From Owenia fusiformis (Eukaryota > Annelida > Polychaeta > Sabellida > Oweniidae), in contig CAIIXF020000004.1 in NCBI GenBank assembly GCA_903813345.2, positions 20,496,477 through 20,556,476 on the forward strand: DNA of 60,000 bases, read 5' to 3'. The notes below the pieces were generated by a model. That model did no database searches, had not been told where the DNA came from, and saw only the letters and a program-made list of their open reading frames with translations. Numbering within the stretch: position 1 is the first letter of the stretch; each line of letters begins with the position of its first letter. The position numbers were made by a program, and so were the translations under genes. This document shows, one piece after another, positions 45,301 through 58,164 of the stretch.

Positions 45301-47591
45301 TTGTTTTTCCGTTAAAGCTCGGAGGCTTCGTGACAGGATACATTGCCATATTCAAAATGAAGCGAAGGATTGTTGTGACTACTTGGTTTATAATTGCTGG
45401 TGTATGTGTAATTGCCATGGCTCCATTGATGTTACTAGGTGGGTACACTGACATCTATAACTCGTAAGATTTTTAATCAACTAGCGCGCCTCCGAAAGCA
45501 GGCGAAACATCACAAATCCAAATCAGAGTTATTTTGGATAGTAAGGCTGACCTATTTCATTTGAATATATACAATTTTATATACATATTTTGCAGGATGG
45601 GTCAAATAAAGAATTCGAAGTACACATTCACATTTCATTCTCAATATAATAGCAGAACTGTGGATGTAGATTGATATACCTCTTGATATCTAATTCCGAT
45701 AAATTGATATATCATTTGATTTGAATCAGTTTATTCAGAATTTTATGATATTTTGTGCACCATGGGTGGATTTGCTCAACAACTAGATTTCAAACGTCAT
45801 ATATTGCATGATACTAATTTAACTACATCAGTAACAGAAATCTCCATTTATCAAAAATTGATTAAGACAAGGTGGTGTCTTAGTAGTAGCATTCCCTTTA
45901 GTTACCTCCCTCCAAAAGTTAGGCATTGTAAATGAAGTCATAAAGAGGCTTTAACACGTAGTTCAATTAGGGAGCTACATGTAAGGTTTCCAAACTCTTG
46001 GAAGTGAGAGTTTCTTTAAAATAAAAAAAAATTTAATTTTCCAATTAATGCTGAACTATTTTCTTCAAATGTACACTTGACAATATAATTTTTTATTAAA
46101 AGTGATTGTGTATACAAAATATTTTCAATATTTTGTATAAAAAATAATCTATATCATTTACGCATAGTTCTGCTATTGATGACAAAGGCAGAACTACCAC
46201 AGTGAATCAAGTATCGGTAGTGTAAAAAGTAAGGTCGACTATGCAAGACTGAACTAAAAACTGTAAATTGGGGAGAAAACGTATATCACGCAAAATTGTC
46301 TGAAACTAGTGATTGGTTTATCTTTGCTGCAAAAAATACTTTTGGAGATATTTTTGAGACATCCCGACTGTCACCTGTCACCGTTTTAACTGATATTTCT
46401 TATTGCATTATTCTATATCAGGTATCCCAGGTATAATTACTGCCCTGGGTCTGATAGGTGCTATGCTGGTGACCAACTTATGGTGTCTAGTGTACCTTTT
46501 CTCGGGAGAACTGTTTCCGACAGTGGCACGGAGTGTTGGCATGGGTAGTGGTTCTAGTTTATCTAGACTAGGTGGCCTTATCACACCACAGCTTCCGCTA
46601 CTGGTTAGTACACAATTGATACAGTACCTTCAAAAAGTTCAACAATCTCGATTTCCAGAAATTGTTTAATCTTTCCTCTGTAACATCTAACCGAGTGTTT
46701 TTTGAAAATCGCAAAATGTGAAGTAAACACATCCATCGTCCGTATGGTTAGCTGGGTCACCCTAACAACCATGTACGACGGTTCATAATACGACAGATTT
46801 GAAAATATGAAACACGATATCATGTTTTGTTCTATATAGAAGACGATAACTTACGTCAATTTGTACACATTTTGATATCATGTGTCTTTTTATATAACAC
46901 AAAGCTAAAACAAGTCGAGTGCCCTATGTAATATATTTACTGAATATATCTTTACCGCAATAAATTGTAAGCATATATTATCTGTGATTCCATAAAGGGT
47001 GATATTTGGTATGGACTACCCTACATAGTACTAGGAGTTGTAGCAATTCTAGGTGGAATCCTTGTGCTTTGCCTTCCCGAGACGAAGAACCGGAGACTAC
47101 CAGATACCCTTCAAGAGGCAGAAATATTTGGAACGTGAGTTATCACATTAATTTTTACTATAAATTTCAAATTATATAGGTCGGGGACATATTTAATGCA
47201 TACTCCGTCGCTATAGAATGAATACTCATTCACATTTTATTGACATTAATTGGATATATTTGAAGACCAAAAAACGTCTTTGTTTCAGAAATATCACAGA
47301 GGACTAGTCTCGGTTTGGAGAACGAAGTTCATCAGTCTACATATTGAAGACTTAAATGTCGCAGTAGACTGATGAACTTTGTTCTCCAAACCGAGACTTG
47401 CCTTTTATTGAATCGGTCTACTGCACCCTACGCCTGCTTCGGACAATTTTGATATTTTTACATATTGTAGATTTAAATGTCCTGATTTCAGAGCTAAGTA
47501 TGATCAGGACTATGCCATGGACACAGCGACATCTATTCAAGCTCCACTAAAGGAGGACGGGGCACAAGAAGAAAATGAGTCAATGCTGTAA
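39324..47591 (+). CDS. SLC22-family organic ion transporter, copy 2 (11 exons, 575 aa)
   Basis: Tandem paralogue of the copy at 22794-33546, with the same predicted function. Exons: 39324-39728, 42307-42410, 42639-42793, 43162-43327, 43453-43585, 43835-43956, 44344-44446, 45318-45438, 46422-46603, 46998-47134, 47492-47591 (TAA). Lengths equal copy 1 except exon 1 (seven more N-terminal codons) and exon 6 (three more codons, in the loop after LPESPRWL). The first ATG (39324) has a strong Kozak context (GCGCCATGG); the Met equivalent to the copy 1 start is at 39345. Motif A (ADRFGRQR), LPESPRWL and SRLGG are all intact, and the TM11 Arg is at 46565-46567 (residue 485). Exon 8 differs from copy 1 at one base and the first 80 bases of exon 9 are identical, whereas exons 4 and 7 and all introns are clearly diverged. 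The introns are shorter than in copy 1 and carry fewer insertions. Confidence 0.95.
39690..39984 (+). repeat. ~53-bp tandem array repeating the exon 1 end and its 5' splice site (copy 2)
   Basis: After the true donor at 39729, units start at about 39745, 39803, 39870 and 39923. They include GTAAGCCAG|GTAAGG, GTAAGCCAG|GTAAAG and GTAAGTAAG|GTAAAC donor-like junctions. The last unit is cut at 39985 by a MITE half-copy. The arrangement parallels the copy 1 array at 23140-23765. Confidence 0.8.
39985..40240 (+). mobile_element. Half-copy of the 22160-22697 MITE in SLC22 copy 2 intron 1
   Basis: It starts CACTGGCACGCCACTCGAT and shares CGTTTTGGTAACAAAATGT and CAGAAGACAACAGAATCGTC with the complete element upstream of copy 1. 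No mirrored right arm follows. The 61-codon ORF here is incidental. Confidence 0.65.
41160..42180. repeat. Dispersed GGGATAT/CCCGCTC repeat blocks in SLC22 copy 2 intron 1
   Basis: CAACCGGGAATATATTCCAT with ATCGTATGTCCCGC at about 41160-41290 and the TATGGAATACAACTTACAG to CCAAAACCTCCCAGT block at about 41935-42100 correspond, in the same order, to blocks at 24600-24720 and 24900-25085 in intron 1 of copy 1. Between them lie other repeats, including the hairpin at 41472-41602. Confidence 0.7.
41472..41602. repeat. 130-bp near-perfect palindrome
   Basis: AACAAATATTTCACTCTATT at the left is mirrored by AATAGAGTGAAATATTTGTT at the right. Inner arms GGTGAATACCTGTA/TACAGGTATTCACC and GTGATATTCCAC/GTGGAATATCAC also pair, leaving a small GAAGGGCAA loop. 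It would extrude as one long hairpin and is probably a solo MITE. Confidence 0.8.
47306..47398. repeat. 35-bp-stem hairpin in the last intron of SLC22 copy 2
   Basis: The left arm starting AGTCTCGGTTTGGAGAAC pairs with the right arm ending CTCCAAACCGAGACT over about 35 bp with one mismatch. The loop is about 23 bases. No equivalent was seen in copy 1. Confidence 0.75.
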
Positions 47592-50500
47592 TCAAACAAC
47601 TAAATCCAATCACCAATTAACTTTGACTTGCTTCCTTGCTTAAGGGCGGAAGCATAAATGATTTTACGATCAAGTAGATATAATTTTATATTAAAATGAT
47701 CATTACACAACTAGGTTTCATAATGAAGCAAAAAGACTTGTCACCGAGTTTGTTTTATAAACAAGGCTAAAAACATTTCAATCTCCCGTGTTGGGTTACA
47801 GAAGAATAGAGGATTACAAGATGTATCTCCAAAACTGAACGACGGGAATACTGTAGAATCGTTTTGTACACTAGATAGTTATCCCACCGAACGAAGTTCG
47901 AGGGGGATATAGAAAAGCCGTCCGTCCGTCCGTTCGTGTGTCCGGGCAATAACTCAAATACCGGTTGACGGATTTCATTCAAATTTTATAGGCTTATACC
48001 TTATGGGTGTAGGACCTCTGCTCGAGAAGTAATTTTCAATATGGCCGCTAAATTCAAAATGGCGGCAATTTTTGGGAAAAAATATAATCTTTGATTACTC
48101 GAATACCAGTGGATGGATTTGGTTCAAATTTTATATGCTGTTGCCCGGGTACAAAAGAGCCTTGCCGAAGAAGACATTTTCAAGATGGCCGCCATATTTC
48201 AAAGTGGCGGCCATTTTTCGTAACTCAAATACCATTGAACGGATTTGGGTCAAATTTTACATGCTGATGCCTAGGGACATAGAAGCTCTGTTCGAGAAGG
48301 GATTTTCAAGATGGCCACTGAATTTCAAAATGGCCGCCATTTCTCGTAAAAAACATAATCATTGATAACTCAAATACCAGTGGATGGATTTGGTTCCAAT
48401 TTTATATCATGATGTTTAGAGAAATAGGATATCTGCTTCAGAAGAAATCTCAAAGGCGTCAGCTGAATTTCAAAATGGCTGCCATTTTTCATCAAAAAGG
48501 TAATCTTTGATAACTCAAATACCATTGGACGGATTTACTTCAAATTTTATGTACTGATGCCTAGAGATAAAGGAGCTCTGCTTGAGAAGAAATTTTCAAG
48601 GTGGCTGCTATTTATCGAAATCTCCGCCATTTTTCATTAAACATGTAATCCTTGATAACTCGAGTACCAGTTGACGGATTTGGATTAAATTGTATATGCT
48701 GATGCCTTGGGACATAGGAGCTCTGCTAAAGAAGAAATCTAAAGATGACAGCTGAATTTCAAAATGGCAACCATGTTTCATAAAACACAATCTTTGATAA
48801 TTCAAATACCAGTGGATGGATTTGGCTCAAATTTTATATGGCCGCTATTTACCAAAACATGTTTTGTTCGGTTGAATTTGGTTCTCCGTGGAGTTGCTGT
48901 TTTTCTAGTTGATTAACGTTTTTACCATTACACATGTTTAAATTTGTAATTATATTATTTACCAAAAAGCAGGAAACATACGTTTAAATGACACAACTTG
49001 TAATTAATTAAATCCATTCAAATTATATATTAGTACATTAGTACATTAGTACATACATGAATAGGGGGCTCCAGAGGTCAAAATAATAATTTATCGTTTG
49101 AAAATGAAATGGCTATACCTGGTTCTGCTTGACCATGAGGTGATTTATCGTGCTTAGCTTTGTGTGAATAAAAGATAAAAGCCCAGGACGTAATGAATTG
49201 TAATTGTGGACGATTTAATTCACCCAATCTTAATCGTTATCAAACGAGGAGTAAGGGTCTCTTTCTCAACAACTCGGTTAAACAATAATGGAACTTTTCA
49301 TGAATAACGTAAAACTAATTTGATTTGCCAATTCTCTTCAGATCCAGTAATGCATCAGTGTTTGGCCTTCTGGTTGTGTATAATAAGACTTAGTGAGAAC
49401 ATTGATTAATTGGAGATTGGAAGACGCTTAAGTAATGAATGCGTTCATCCAGAGAAACGGCTAAGTGCTACCACTTCGATCTTTCAAATATATCCAACAA
49501 CTCATAGAAAAACATGGACCCTCTTATTCCTTTATCCCAACATTGTCTTTATTCATAATGTCAGCGCTCGGTTGTTTCTATGAACTGACTCTTGTTTTTT
49601 GCTTGTCTGATATTACGTGTATCACTTAACTAAATGGGAATTTCTCGACTCCTTTGACGTTTTAGAAATAGAGAGACATACGAGATATAAATATTCATAA
49701 TTGCTTGGTATAAATGCATCGATCGTTCCAAAGGCAAACATTGCTGTTTCTACACATTCTTCTTTATATTTCCAACTGCCATAATGGTAACGAGCTGTTT
49801 AAACTTAAAATCCATTGAAGACATATACTTCAAGTCAAATTGTTGTATTCAGTGCGAAAAGCACATGCACGTGTGTATTATGTGCTTCACAGTAGATGTT
49901 AAAATAATTTGAATTATTTATCTTGAATAAATTGATTTTTATTCCGAATGATGCATATATCTTAATTATCTAACTTATCAGTTACATGTACAAACATTTG
50001 AACAGACTCGACATGTTTTCTGTAAAACTACATGTGCTACATGTGAGTGGTTTCCGTCATGCGCAAAGCGTAGTTAGAACATTTTGAAAATTTCTCAACA
50101 ACCTGAACATCATATTTCAATATGCTCCCGGTCGATTCAAAATTTTGCATTGTACATTGAGATAAATCTTTTGAAATATAAAATTATTACTCATTCGCCA
50201 TTTTGTGATTATTGTTTAGATATGATGTAGCTGAATTATCTCAAACCAACACCACCCAAAGCTCCATCCCACCTCATCGAACAGTTCTGTTACAGTAGCA
50301 TTAAAGCACTTAATGTTTATAAACAAAAAAGTCTACAGGAATTTGACATGACTATCTTCAAACAATTACCACACTCCCTTTATTTGTTTGACTCTCATTG
50401 GTGGCTCATTCTCATCCAACAGTCTCTAAAGAAAGATGCATTTTCATTCATGCTCGTTTGACTGTTAAAACTCATAGTGCACATGCAATAGGTACATACA

Positions 50501-50851
50501 TGTGCATTTCATTTCCTCTTGTTTTACTCTTTAAGTCTCTTAGGTGTACCGAGTAAAATACATACTCCAAATAGTACACCTTATTACTGATGCTAATTCT
50601 TTTCCACGAATTAAACACGTTCTCTTCTGCCACAGTCAATAGAATATAACTTACGTGATCGTATCCGAATATAGCCGAATACAATGAACTTCAGTTTCAA
50701 TGATCTTATGTATAATATACTCGTTTTGCAATCTAGTTATGTACAGCATGGCTTACAAATCATCAGTAAATCGTATTCTGATTTGTGTCGGGGTTGAAGC
50801 CAAATTGTACACTCGTGGTGAAAAGTAAAATAAGATGTGTTCCTTCGTATG
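47592..50851. other. Region between SLC22 copy 2 and the minus-strand gene
   Basis: It starts with a short 3' flank resembling that of copy 1 (CCAATTAACTTTGACTTGCTT), then the 145-bp repeat array. From about 48850 to 50851 I see no gene, repeat or regulatory element that I can support. The AAATAAAG word on the minus strand near 50388 could serve the minus-strand gene. Confidence 0.5.
47880..48850 (+). repeat. ~145-bp degenerate tandem repeat preceded by a CCGTCCGTCCGTCC stretch
   Basis: A header with GAACGAAGTTCGAGGGGGAT and a GTCC microsatellite is followed by seven units. They begin near 47947, 48095, 48217, 48362, 48508, 48650 and 48793. Each has AACTCAAATACCAGTGGATG, GGATTTGGTTCAAATTTTATA and ATTTCAAAATGGCNGCCATT-type words. 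Spacing is 122-148 bp. It is a dispersed invertebrate repeat type; short ORFs inside are not genes. Confidence 0.8.
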
Positions 50852-51243
50852 TCAAGGTTTAATTTGTGTTGTAAACATAGTATTTCTTGGCTGAGTTTCC
50901 GTATCATTCGTGGCCTCTATAATCACCTCTACAATTAACGTTAATATCAACCCTCCTACGAGTACACATACACCAACAATTATCACAACAAATATTTGTC
51001 GTTTATCGGGAATTGAGAAAATATCATCGTTGTCCTCCATTGACAATCTTTTTTCAGCAAATGAAACTCGTTGCGATTTCCGAATGTTGTGCTCATTTTT
51101 TGCTGTCCCCATGTGAGTTTTTGGCTTTTCGAGTACGATTGACGGAGCTGTTGTCGTCATCACTATAGGTGGTGTCGTCTGCGTATTGTCCATGCTTAGT
51201 ATCCCGGATGTTACCTCTTATCGGCACCTCAAAGTAGTGGAAT
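50852..51243 (-). CDS. Small single-pass membrane protein (113 aa), terminal coding exon
   Basis: The minus strand reads a 113-codon ORF from ATG at 51193 to the stop ending at 50852. A consensus 3' splice site (TACTTTCAG) lies just upstream, placing an exon at 51243-50852 with about 50 nt of 5' UTR. The start context AAGCATGGA is good. Residues 1-20 are Thr/Pro-rich, 21-65 are charged with a basic RKSQRVSF stretch (a possible kinase site), 67-92 form one strong transmembrane helix (IFVVIIVGVCVLVGG...), and 93-113 are a short polar tail. There is no signal peptide. The family is unknown. Upstream non-coding exons must lie to the right but were not identified. Low-complexity chance is possible, but the hydrophobic block, Kozak and splice site together favour a real gene. 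Confidence 0.5.
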
Positions 51244-52640
51244 CTGAAAGTATACGTCATCTGAATTAGTTAACATAAGTCTATGAAGAGTTTTTAAGGT
51301 AGAAGAAGAATCTACAACTAAAATGTTGTTCTTTGCAAACACTTTAAGTAAAATAGTGATTACGCTGTAACATTATGGATAAGGTCGTTTCCACAGGAAC
51401 TCCTAATCTTAATTAATTACTATATTTTCAGCCAGACAAAAGCCAGTATCAATTCTTGGCATATAACGTGTTCAATGGTTCTCGTATCGGATAACCCATT
51501 TATTTTTGACTTGTATGGTTCATTGTATTGTTTTAAAGCAACGTCCCGGAGTAACAGCTCCCATCGAACAAAACTCATTTTAAACCACTTGTCAATTTTA
51601 AAAAATTCCTGATAGAAATTGCCACAGAGAGTAGAATTGTTTCCTGCATTCAAAATTACTATATAGGAAATGCTTTCTCGAATACACGTCACATGCCCAT
51701 GAAGCATCTGTCCCGGTGCCTCATGGCCCGATATTCAAAAGGGGCAATTGTATAAGGCAAGCGCGGAATAACTCAGATGCGATTAGGTAGTTACCAGTTT
51801 CACCACCATGTGGCTCGTTCGGATCAGATTTATGTACAGCGTGGCGGGTATAGAAGGAAATTCCCTTTAACTTGAATATTCATCTGTTTTAGTGGTTTAA
51901 TTTTCATATCACCCGTGTGTATCTAATAGTTATGCAAATTAAAATATGTCCAGTAAAAAAATGTTATCTGTCCAATATACTAGAAATGATATGACTTTTT
52001 GTGATTTAATAACAAGGGACCTAAGGGGAATCAACCTGAACTAGAAGTCACATTTTCAAAAATATTCAAAGTTGATAAACAATTTTCGAAATCATATTTC
52101 TAGATGTACTTTTGCATGTAGATTTCAGAGATGATATCACTTTGACTGAATTTTGAATATTTATTGACGTAAATCAAGATTATTTCTACTCGCATCTGAT
52201 CTATTCTTGAAGGAGAAATTAGCATTCCTATTGAATTTGTCAATGATTTTGTAGAGCTTATATTTATATCGATACCAAGTGATCATCTCCTATTAATCAT
52301 GATTATGGAAAGTTAAACGCTTAACATCAATCATAAAAGTTCCCCCTAATGGCATAATCCAATCAAATATACGCGCTTGTCGTCAAAATGGGATCGAGGT
52401 GGTAAGTTTAACAGGCTGTTCATGAATAATCTATAAGCCAAGTATTACTTATTAAGTGCATGTGTCTAGGTTAGTATTCCCAGAGGCTCATTCTCACTAG
52501 TATAACTGATTTATGTGAACAAATACTTTTAGATCTCAAGTGGCTAGTGGGAAGAAGAGGTAAACATAGATTTTGTCGAGTTTATCATACGTTCACATCA
52601 AAACACCAAATAAATTAAGCTCAAGGTGAAGGCTTTATGT
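51244..52640. other. No supported feature between the minus-strand exon and the 40-bp satellite
   Basis: A 95-codon minus-strand ORF (51420-51707) has no recognised domain or clear splice signals. The rest is AT-rich with nothing I can name; it may contain the promoter and leader of the minus-strand gene. Confidence 0.4.
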
Positions 52641-53520
52641 TCTACTAAGACGTAGGTCCTTAGACATTATGAATCAGTTGTGATTTAAGACGCAGGTCCT
52701 TAGACATTATGAATCAGTTGTGATTTAAGATGCAGGTCCTTAGACATTATGAATCAGTTGTGATTTAAGACGCAGGTCCTTAGACATTATGAATCAGTTG
52801 TGATTTAAGACGCAGGTCCTTAGACATTTTGAATCAGTTGTGATTTAAGACGCAGGTCCTTACCCATTATGAATCAGGTGTGATTTAAGACGCAGGTCCT
52901 TAGACATTATGAATTAGTTGTGATTTAAGACGCAGGTCCTTAGACATTATGAATCAGTTGTGATTTAAAACGCAGGTCCTTAGACATTATGAATCAGTTG
53001 TGATTTAAGACGCAGGTCCTTAGACATTATGAATCAGTTGTGATTTAAAACGCAGGTCCTTAGACATTATGAATCAGTTGTGATTTAAAACGCAGGTCCT
53101 TAGACATTATGAATCAGTTGTGGTTTAAGACGCAGGTCCTTAGACATTATGAATCAGTTGTGATTTAAAACGCAGGTTCTTGGACATTATGAATCAGTTG
53201 TGATTTAAAACGCAGGTCCTTAAACATTATGAATCAGTTGTGATTTAAGACGCAGGTCCTTAGACATTATGAATCAGTTGTGATTTAAAACGCAGGTCCT
53301 TAGACATTATGAATCAGTTGTGATTTAAGACGCAGGTCCTTAGACATTATGAATCAGTTGTGATTTAAAACGCAGGTCCTTAGACATTTCGAATCAGTTG
53401 TGATTTAAGACGCAGGTCCTTAGACATTATGAATCAGTTGTGATTGAAGACGCAGGTCCTTAGACATTATGAATCAGTTGTGATTGAAGACGCAGGTCCT
53501 TAGACATTATGAATCAGTTC
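52641..53520 (+). repeat. 40-bp satellite, 22 tandem units
   Basis: The unit is TGATTTAAGACGCAGGTCCT followed by TAGACATTATGAATCAGTTG. Twenty-two copies fit head to tail with no spacers or indels; the first is degenerate at its left edge and the last ends TTC. Variation is mostly an A/G change at TTAARACG plus isolated substitutions (for example CCCATT for GACATT near 52863, GACATTTC near 53384, and TGATTGAAG in the last two). Every unit carries stops in all frames I checked, so it is non-coding. Confidence 0.97.
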
Positions 53521-56500
53521 TTTCACAGGTATATTCATATCCAAGGTCGTTAAATAAGTTCGCGGAAAATGCTCTCCTTTCAATGATTTTTGATATTTTT
53601 TCATAAAACTTTACATTTGGTGTTAAAAATATTTTCCTATTGATTCCTCAAATATGAGCATCTCTGATTTGATTGGTCACAATTAATGGTTACTATGGTA
53701 ACTTGACTTTTGGGAAGGCGAGGCACTTTTGACGTTGTGTTACATATTTTTAAAACGTGTGAGAATTCGAATGAAAATGATAACGGTTTTGACCCCTTGT
53801 GATGAGAGACATATTTCGACCGAAAAGCCAGTTTTCAGAAAACGGTATTTTCAAAAAAATCAAGACATATGAATTCCTTCTTAAATATTGGTTAAACAGT
53901 AAAATGTTGCTGCACTACGCTATATTCTGCTACGGATACTTTATATTCTGGAGTCATACTATGGACAACTAAATGAATCTACTGAGCAAACTCTTAAACT
54001 TATCCGTATAGTTTACCACAAATAAGGTACCTGTTCCTGTAACAATGACTTATTCCCTTGAGTAACACAATCGTCGCTTTTATTTGTCCAATATATTAAA
54101 CCGTTACAATAATGGCTACTTAAGATAATATACATTATCTACTTCCGTAGGCTAATTTGTCGCATGGCTGGACTTGACTAGATTTTTCATATTTATGAAT
54201 ATATTTCTCATATAGTAAAGATGTTCATATAGGCTTGAAATTAAGTAAATATTTCAACTTACTTTACGATTGAAGATTATGATATTCCTACAAATATGTA
54301 TATGGTCCTGTCTGTAATACTTTTTAATCAAAAATCTAAAATCCTAATAATAGTACAGTAGCAACCATGTAATCGACCGAGCAGCGTCATGCTAAATTAT
54401 CCATATCATTTTAACTAACCAGTGCACTAATTCCAATTTTTTCAATATTGTACATATTAAAATTAAACGTCCATACTGTAACCGTAGCGTGTAATCTCCC
54501 AGCGACGTATTAGATTATCCAAACGATTTGAACTTACTCGTGTACTTCTGTAATTCCAATGGGATATATTAGAAAAAATAAACGTCCGTATTGTGTAATT
54601 GCCCAGTAGTGTATAAGGTTATCTAAACTATTTCGACTAACTTGTGTAAAAAGTCCATATGTTATAATTATCTCCTAATCCGAGGTTTGTTTTCTCACTC
54701 CAACCTTTACGGCTCTTTATTTAATTCCGGACGTTCGGGAGATTGATGCTATAAAATGAGCATATTCTAATTCCAACATTAAGTTCATTTAATCCATTCA
54801 ATAAGAGCTATTGAGTGAGTAACTTCTAATTTGCCCTATTCTATGATAGTCGTGTCTCGGATTGTAGAGCAGTTTAAGTCTGGAGCTCTATCCTGCAGTC
54901 TGCATGTATATCCTGAAACCTCCGAGTTATCGATCAACCTTTGGGCCCGCCTTTGGGGAGATCTACTTCATAATTTCTATATGTAATGTTCATGATTGTA
55001 ATACCACAATAATGTTCAAAGTTTTGGATTACAGAAACGAAAAGAGAATATGAAAAATTCGAACAAGAAAATGAACAAGAGTTCGAACTGCAGAATACTG
55101 TTAAAGTACAAATAGAAAAAATTGAACTGGGTATTAATGTTATTTTCTTATTTGACATATTATTTCTTATTTGAGGTTTTCTACATTTGATTTGATGTTC
55201 TATTTTTCTTGTTTAATGCGTGACATTTTTGGATATTTTTTTCTGCAATGTGTACCATTTTTCTATTATTTCTGGTTTGATGTTTTTAAACATTATTTCG
55301 AATTGTTTATTTTATTCAAATAAATTTGCAATATTTTAGATATCATTTCTGACACTACCAACTCCTTCACTATTTCTCTCATTTACGACAACTAGCTGTG
55401 CACAATCATAGACCTATCCAATGTAATTCTTTAATAATTATCGGAAAGTGTTAAATCTGTTAGCATGATAAAAGGATGTCTAATGAAATAGAGGTGTTAC
55501 GGTCACATTAAACTGTTCGGACTCTTTCCTCAGACCAATTCATACAACTAATCCATGAATACAAATTCGTTGTTGAGAAATATTGCAAGAATATTCATTA
55601 TTTCCTAATTAAACAGTCTTCACCACAAACCACACAACATAATATCACATATATTATAGGATTAAATTGGAGCCAGCAGCCCGCGTTTATTGGAAAAGCG
55701 TTAAGTACATCTGGTACAAAGAATGAGTGAAAAAATGAAAAAATGAAGCCAGTTCGCGATGCATCCAGGTACATATGACGGCCACGATGCCAATGTCATA
55801 GCGGCCACGATGCCGATGGCATTAATGCCAGAAACCTCTTAGGTTCAAATATACCCAACATCCGTCCTCGGCTCTCAACCTCGCTGCTGATTTACGATGT
55901 TAACTGCCTTCAAGACATCAATAAGGCACCGTATACCTAATTAAAACATCTAAATCCAACAACCCAAAACCAATGATCAACTGTCATTAAAGCCATTGTG
56001 GCTACACGTTTGTTAACACGTCAAAGATCTCAAATAAATTCACAAATTTCGGAATAAACCAAATTCTAAATTGTGACTGTATCTGTCAACTTGCACTATA
56101 AAAAACTTGTATAAGGACCATACACGTATATAGTGCCTTCTAGCACTATGCAAAATCTGTGAGTAATATACCTCACTATCTAATACAGTAATCACAAACT
56201 GTCATTAATACATATTAACAATAATCTAAATAACTGTCTACAGACTTGCACTGTAACCATATCATTGCCTCTTGGCAAAAAACGTAACTTAGAAAGCTAA
56301 TGAAACTTACTTCTTTAACAGACTGTCGTAATATGCGACATTGTTGGTCACAATAGACAAAAAATCCGTGATTATCACAAGAATACACGAACGAACGTAT
56401 ACAAAAATCCTACGACCTTTTGTGATGAAAAATATAAAATCTGGAAAGCACCATGCTTTGCAAACCCTTATACCAACTGGTCTCGTATTGCAACAAAAGC

Positions 56501-58164
56501 AAAAGTACAACTCTTGGAAACGTTGTGAAATCTAAATACTATAAAAACTGTTTAATATAAAATGCAATTAACTGACAAGCACTTCTCTTAATGTGTTTGT
56601 CACATTAATATAAAACAACTACTGTAAATGTTGTTGATGAACACAACTATCATCTTAAAATACCAAGACTTGATGCCCTTCTGGAAATAGATATTACATA
56701 CATCTAAAAATATAAAGGACTTTCGAATATAATCAATATCTTAAAAAGCAAAACTTTGTGCCTTCCTCGAAACAATATGACAGAAACGCACTTAAATACA
56801 TGTTTATTCGCTAAGATACAATGCGCTGTCAGTAAAAATTAAACCATGCCTTGAGATTCAGATTTATATGCAAATTACATAATTGCTTCAAAGAAACCTA
56901 ATAACTAATTGTTTTAATTAACATCCTATATTATGCAATGCATTGAATAATTGCAGAAAAATATACTTCCCAAGATAGTAATAAATGGGAACAGGTTACA
57001 TCAACGTCAGAACACATATACTTAATTCAAAAACGTTGATTTGGTCAAAAGCACTTACAAGAAAGTGTTCACTAACTTCAATATGAAAAACGTTAGTTTA
57101 TCGACCTGACACCGTTAAAACCCAGATCAAAATCTTTGTGACTTCGAAAGGGAAAAAGGTATGCCTCCTCGAACAATAAAACTAAATTTTCGAATCCGTT
57201 GTATGACAACTTACAACATAAACTAAAACTGTGTATAAACGCTTCGGTTGCTGCTCGCAGAATAACACGATCATATCGTGCATCTACTCACATAACCTAC
57301 TCATGATCACATCATGTTATCCAATCAGTTGAAATCGCGTTCGATTTCACTAACGTTACGACGTTATATCAACCGGAAATAAAATAATTCAACTCTAATT
57401 TCAAACGTGTTGAATTTTAATTCCTAATTGAATGAAATAGACTTAATTAAAAACATGCAAGGGTAGTAGTCTGCTAATTCGGTAATGGAACTTATTAGAG
57501 ATCGGCGTCGTTCTGGTTTATTGAACAGCTGCAAATTAGCTCATTGTTTTCAATGGCGAGAGAACAGGGTCTTACACACTTTATTCTCGAATCGTAGATC
57601 AGTGTTTGGGTTTGATTTTGTTCTCCTGATCCCATGACGGCTGAACGGCTGATCTCTTGAACGTTACTTTTCTACTTTTTAACATATTTCGGTTACCCCT
57701 TGTAGGACTGAGTTTGCGTTTACTCTTGCTTTTCAAAATACACACCGGTGTCATGTAAAATTATTCAATGAAATAGGTAATTTTAAAGTTGAAATTACTC
57801 ACTGTAAGCACTATAAAGTATATCGAACAGTGATAGTAAATATACCACACGGTATTACGTCACTAAATTGACCCATTACAGGGTGGGTCAAAAAGCGTCA
57901 CTTTTTTAATAAAACAGTTTTATTTCCTTGAGACCTCCCCATACCCTATAATCGACTGGGGTTTGCACCAGGACTATTAGTTGGGTGGTTACATATACCA
58001 TATGCATGTACCATAAGTATACCATGCCGTATCAGTTCTGGTACATTATGCAAATTACGTTTATTTCTGATGGCACTCCACATGTTTAAGTGAGACGCTG
58101 GTGATATCTCTTGATCAAGTAGAAGTGTTCAATTTAGAAAATTTTTGAAAGTTTAATTCATTCC
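53521..58164. other. Largely featureless DNA right of the satellite
   Basis: Apart from the three-unit repeat at 54360-54660 I found no supported gene. At 55039-55173 a plus-strand open stretch rich in Glu and Lys follows a TTACAG acceptor-like site (YEKFEQENEQEFELQ), but it has no start, partner exon or known domain. At 57884 a solo MITE-type end (CAGGGTGGGTCAAAAAGCGT) lacks a partner. Confidence 0.4.
54360..54660 (+). repeat. ~115-bp degenerate tandem repeat, three units
   Basis: GTAATCGACCGAGCAGCG, GTAATCTCCCAGCGACG and GTAATTGCCCAGTAGTG begin near 54369, 54491 and 54594. Each is followed by a TTATCCA(A/T)A...TT(G)AACT(A/T)AC block, and the first two also by an AAAC GTCC word. Confidence 0.6.

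Noticed and set aside
51420-51707. 95-codon minus-strand ORF upstream of the small membrane protein gene
   Set aside because: No domain, no clear splice sites linking it to the downstream exon, and composition similar to non-coding flanks.
52641-53520. CRISPR-like array of 40-bp repeats
   Set aside because: Units are directly adjacent with no unique spacers, and the surroundings are clearly eukaryotic; it is a satellite.
55039-55173. Glu/Lys-rich open stretch after TTACAG as a coiled-coil exon
   Set aside because: No start, no partner exon, A-rich sequence naturally gives such residues; kept only as a note in the region entry.
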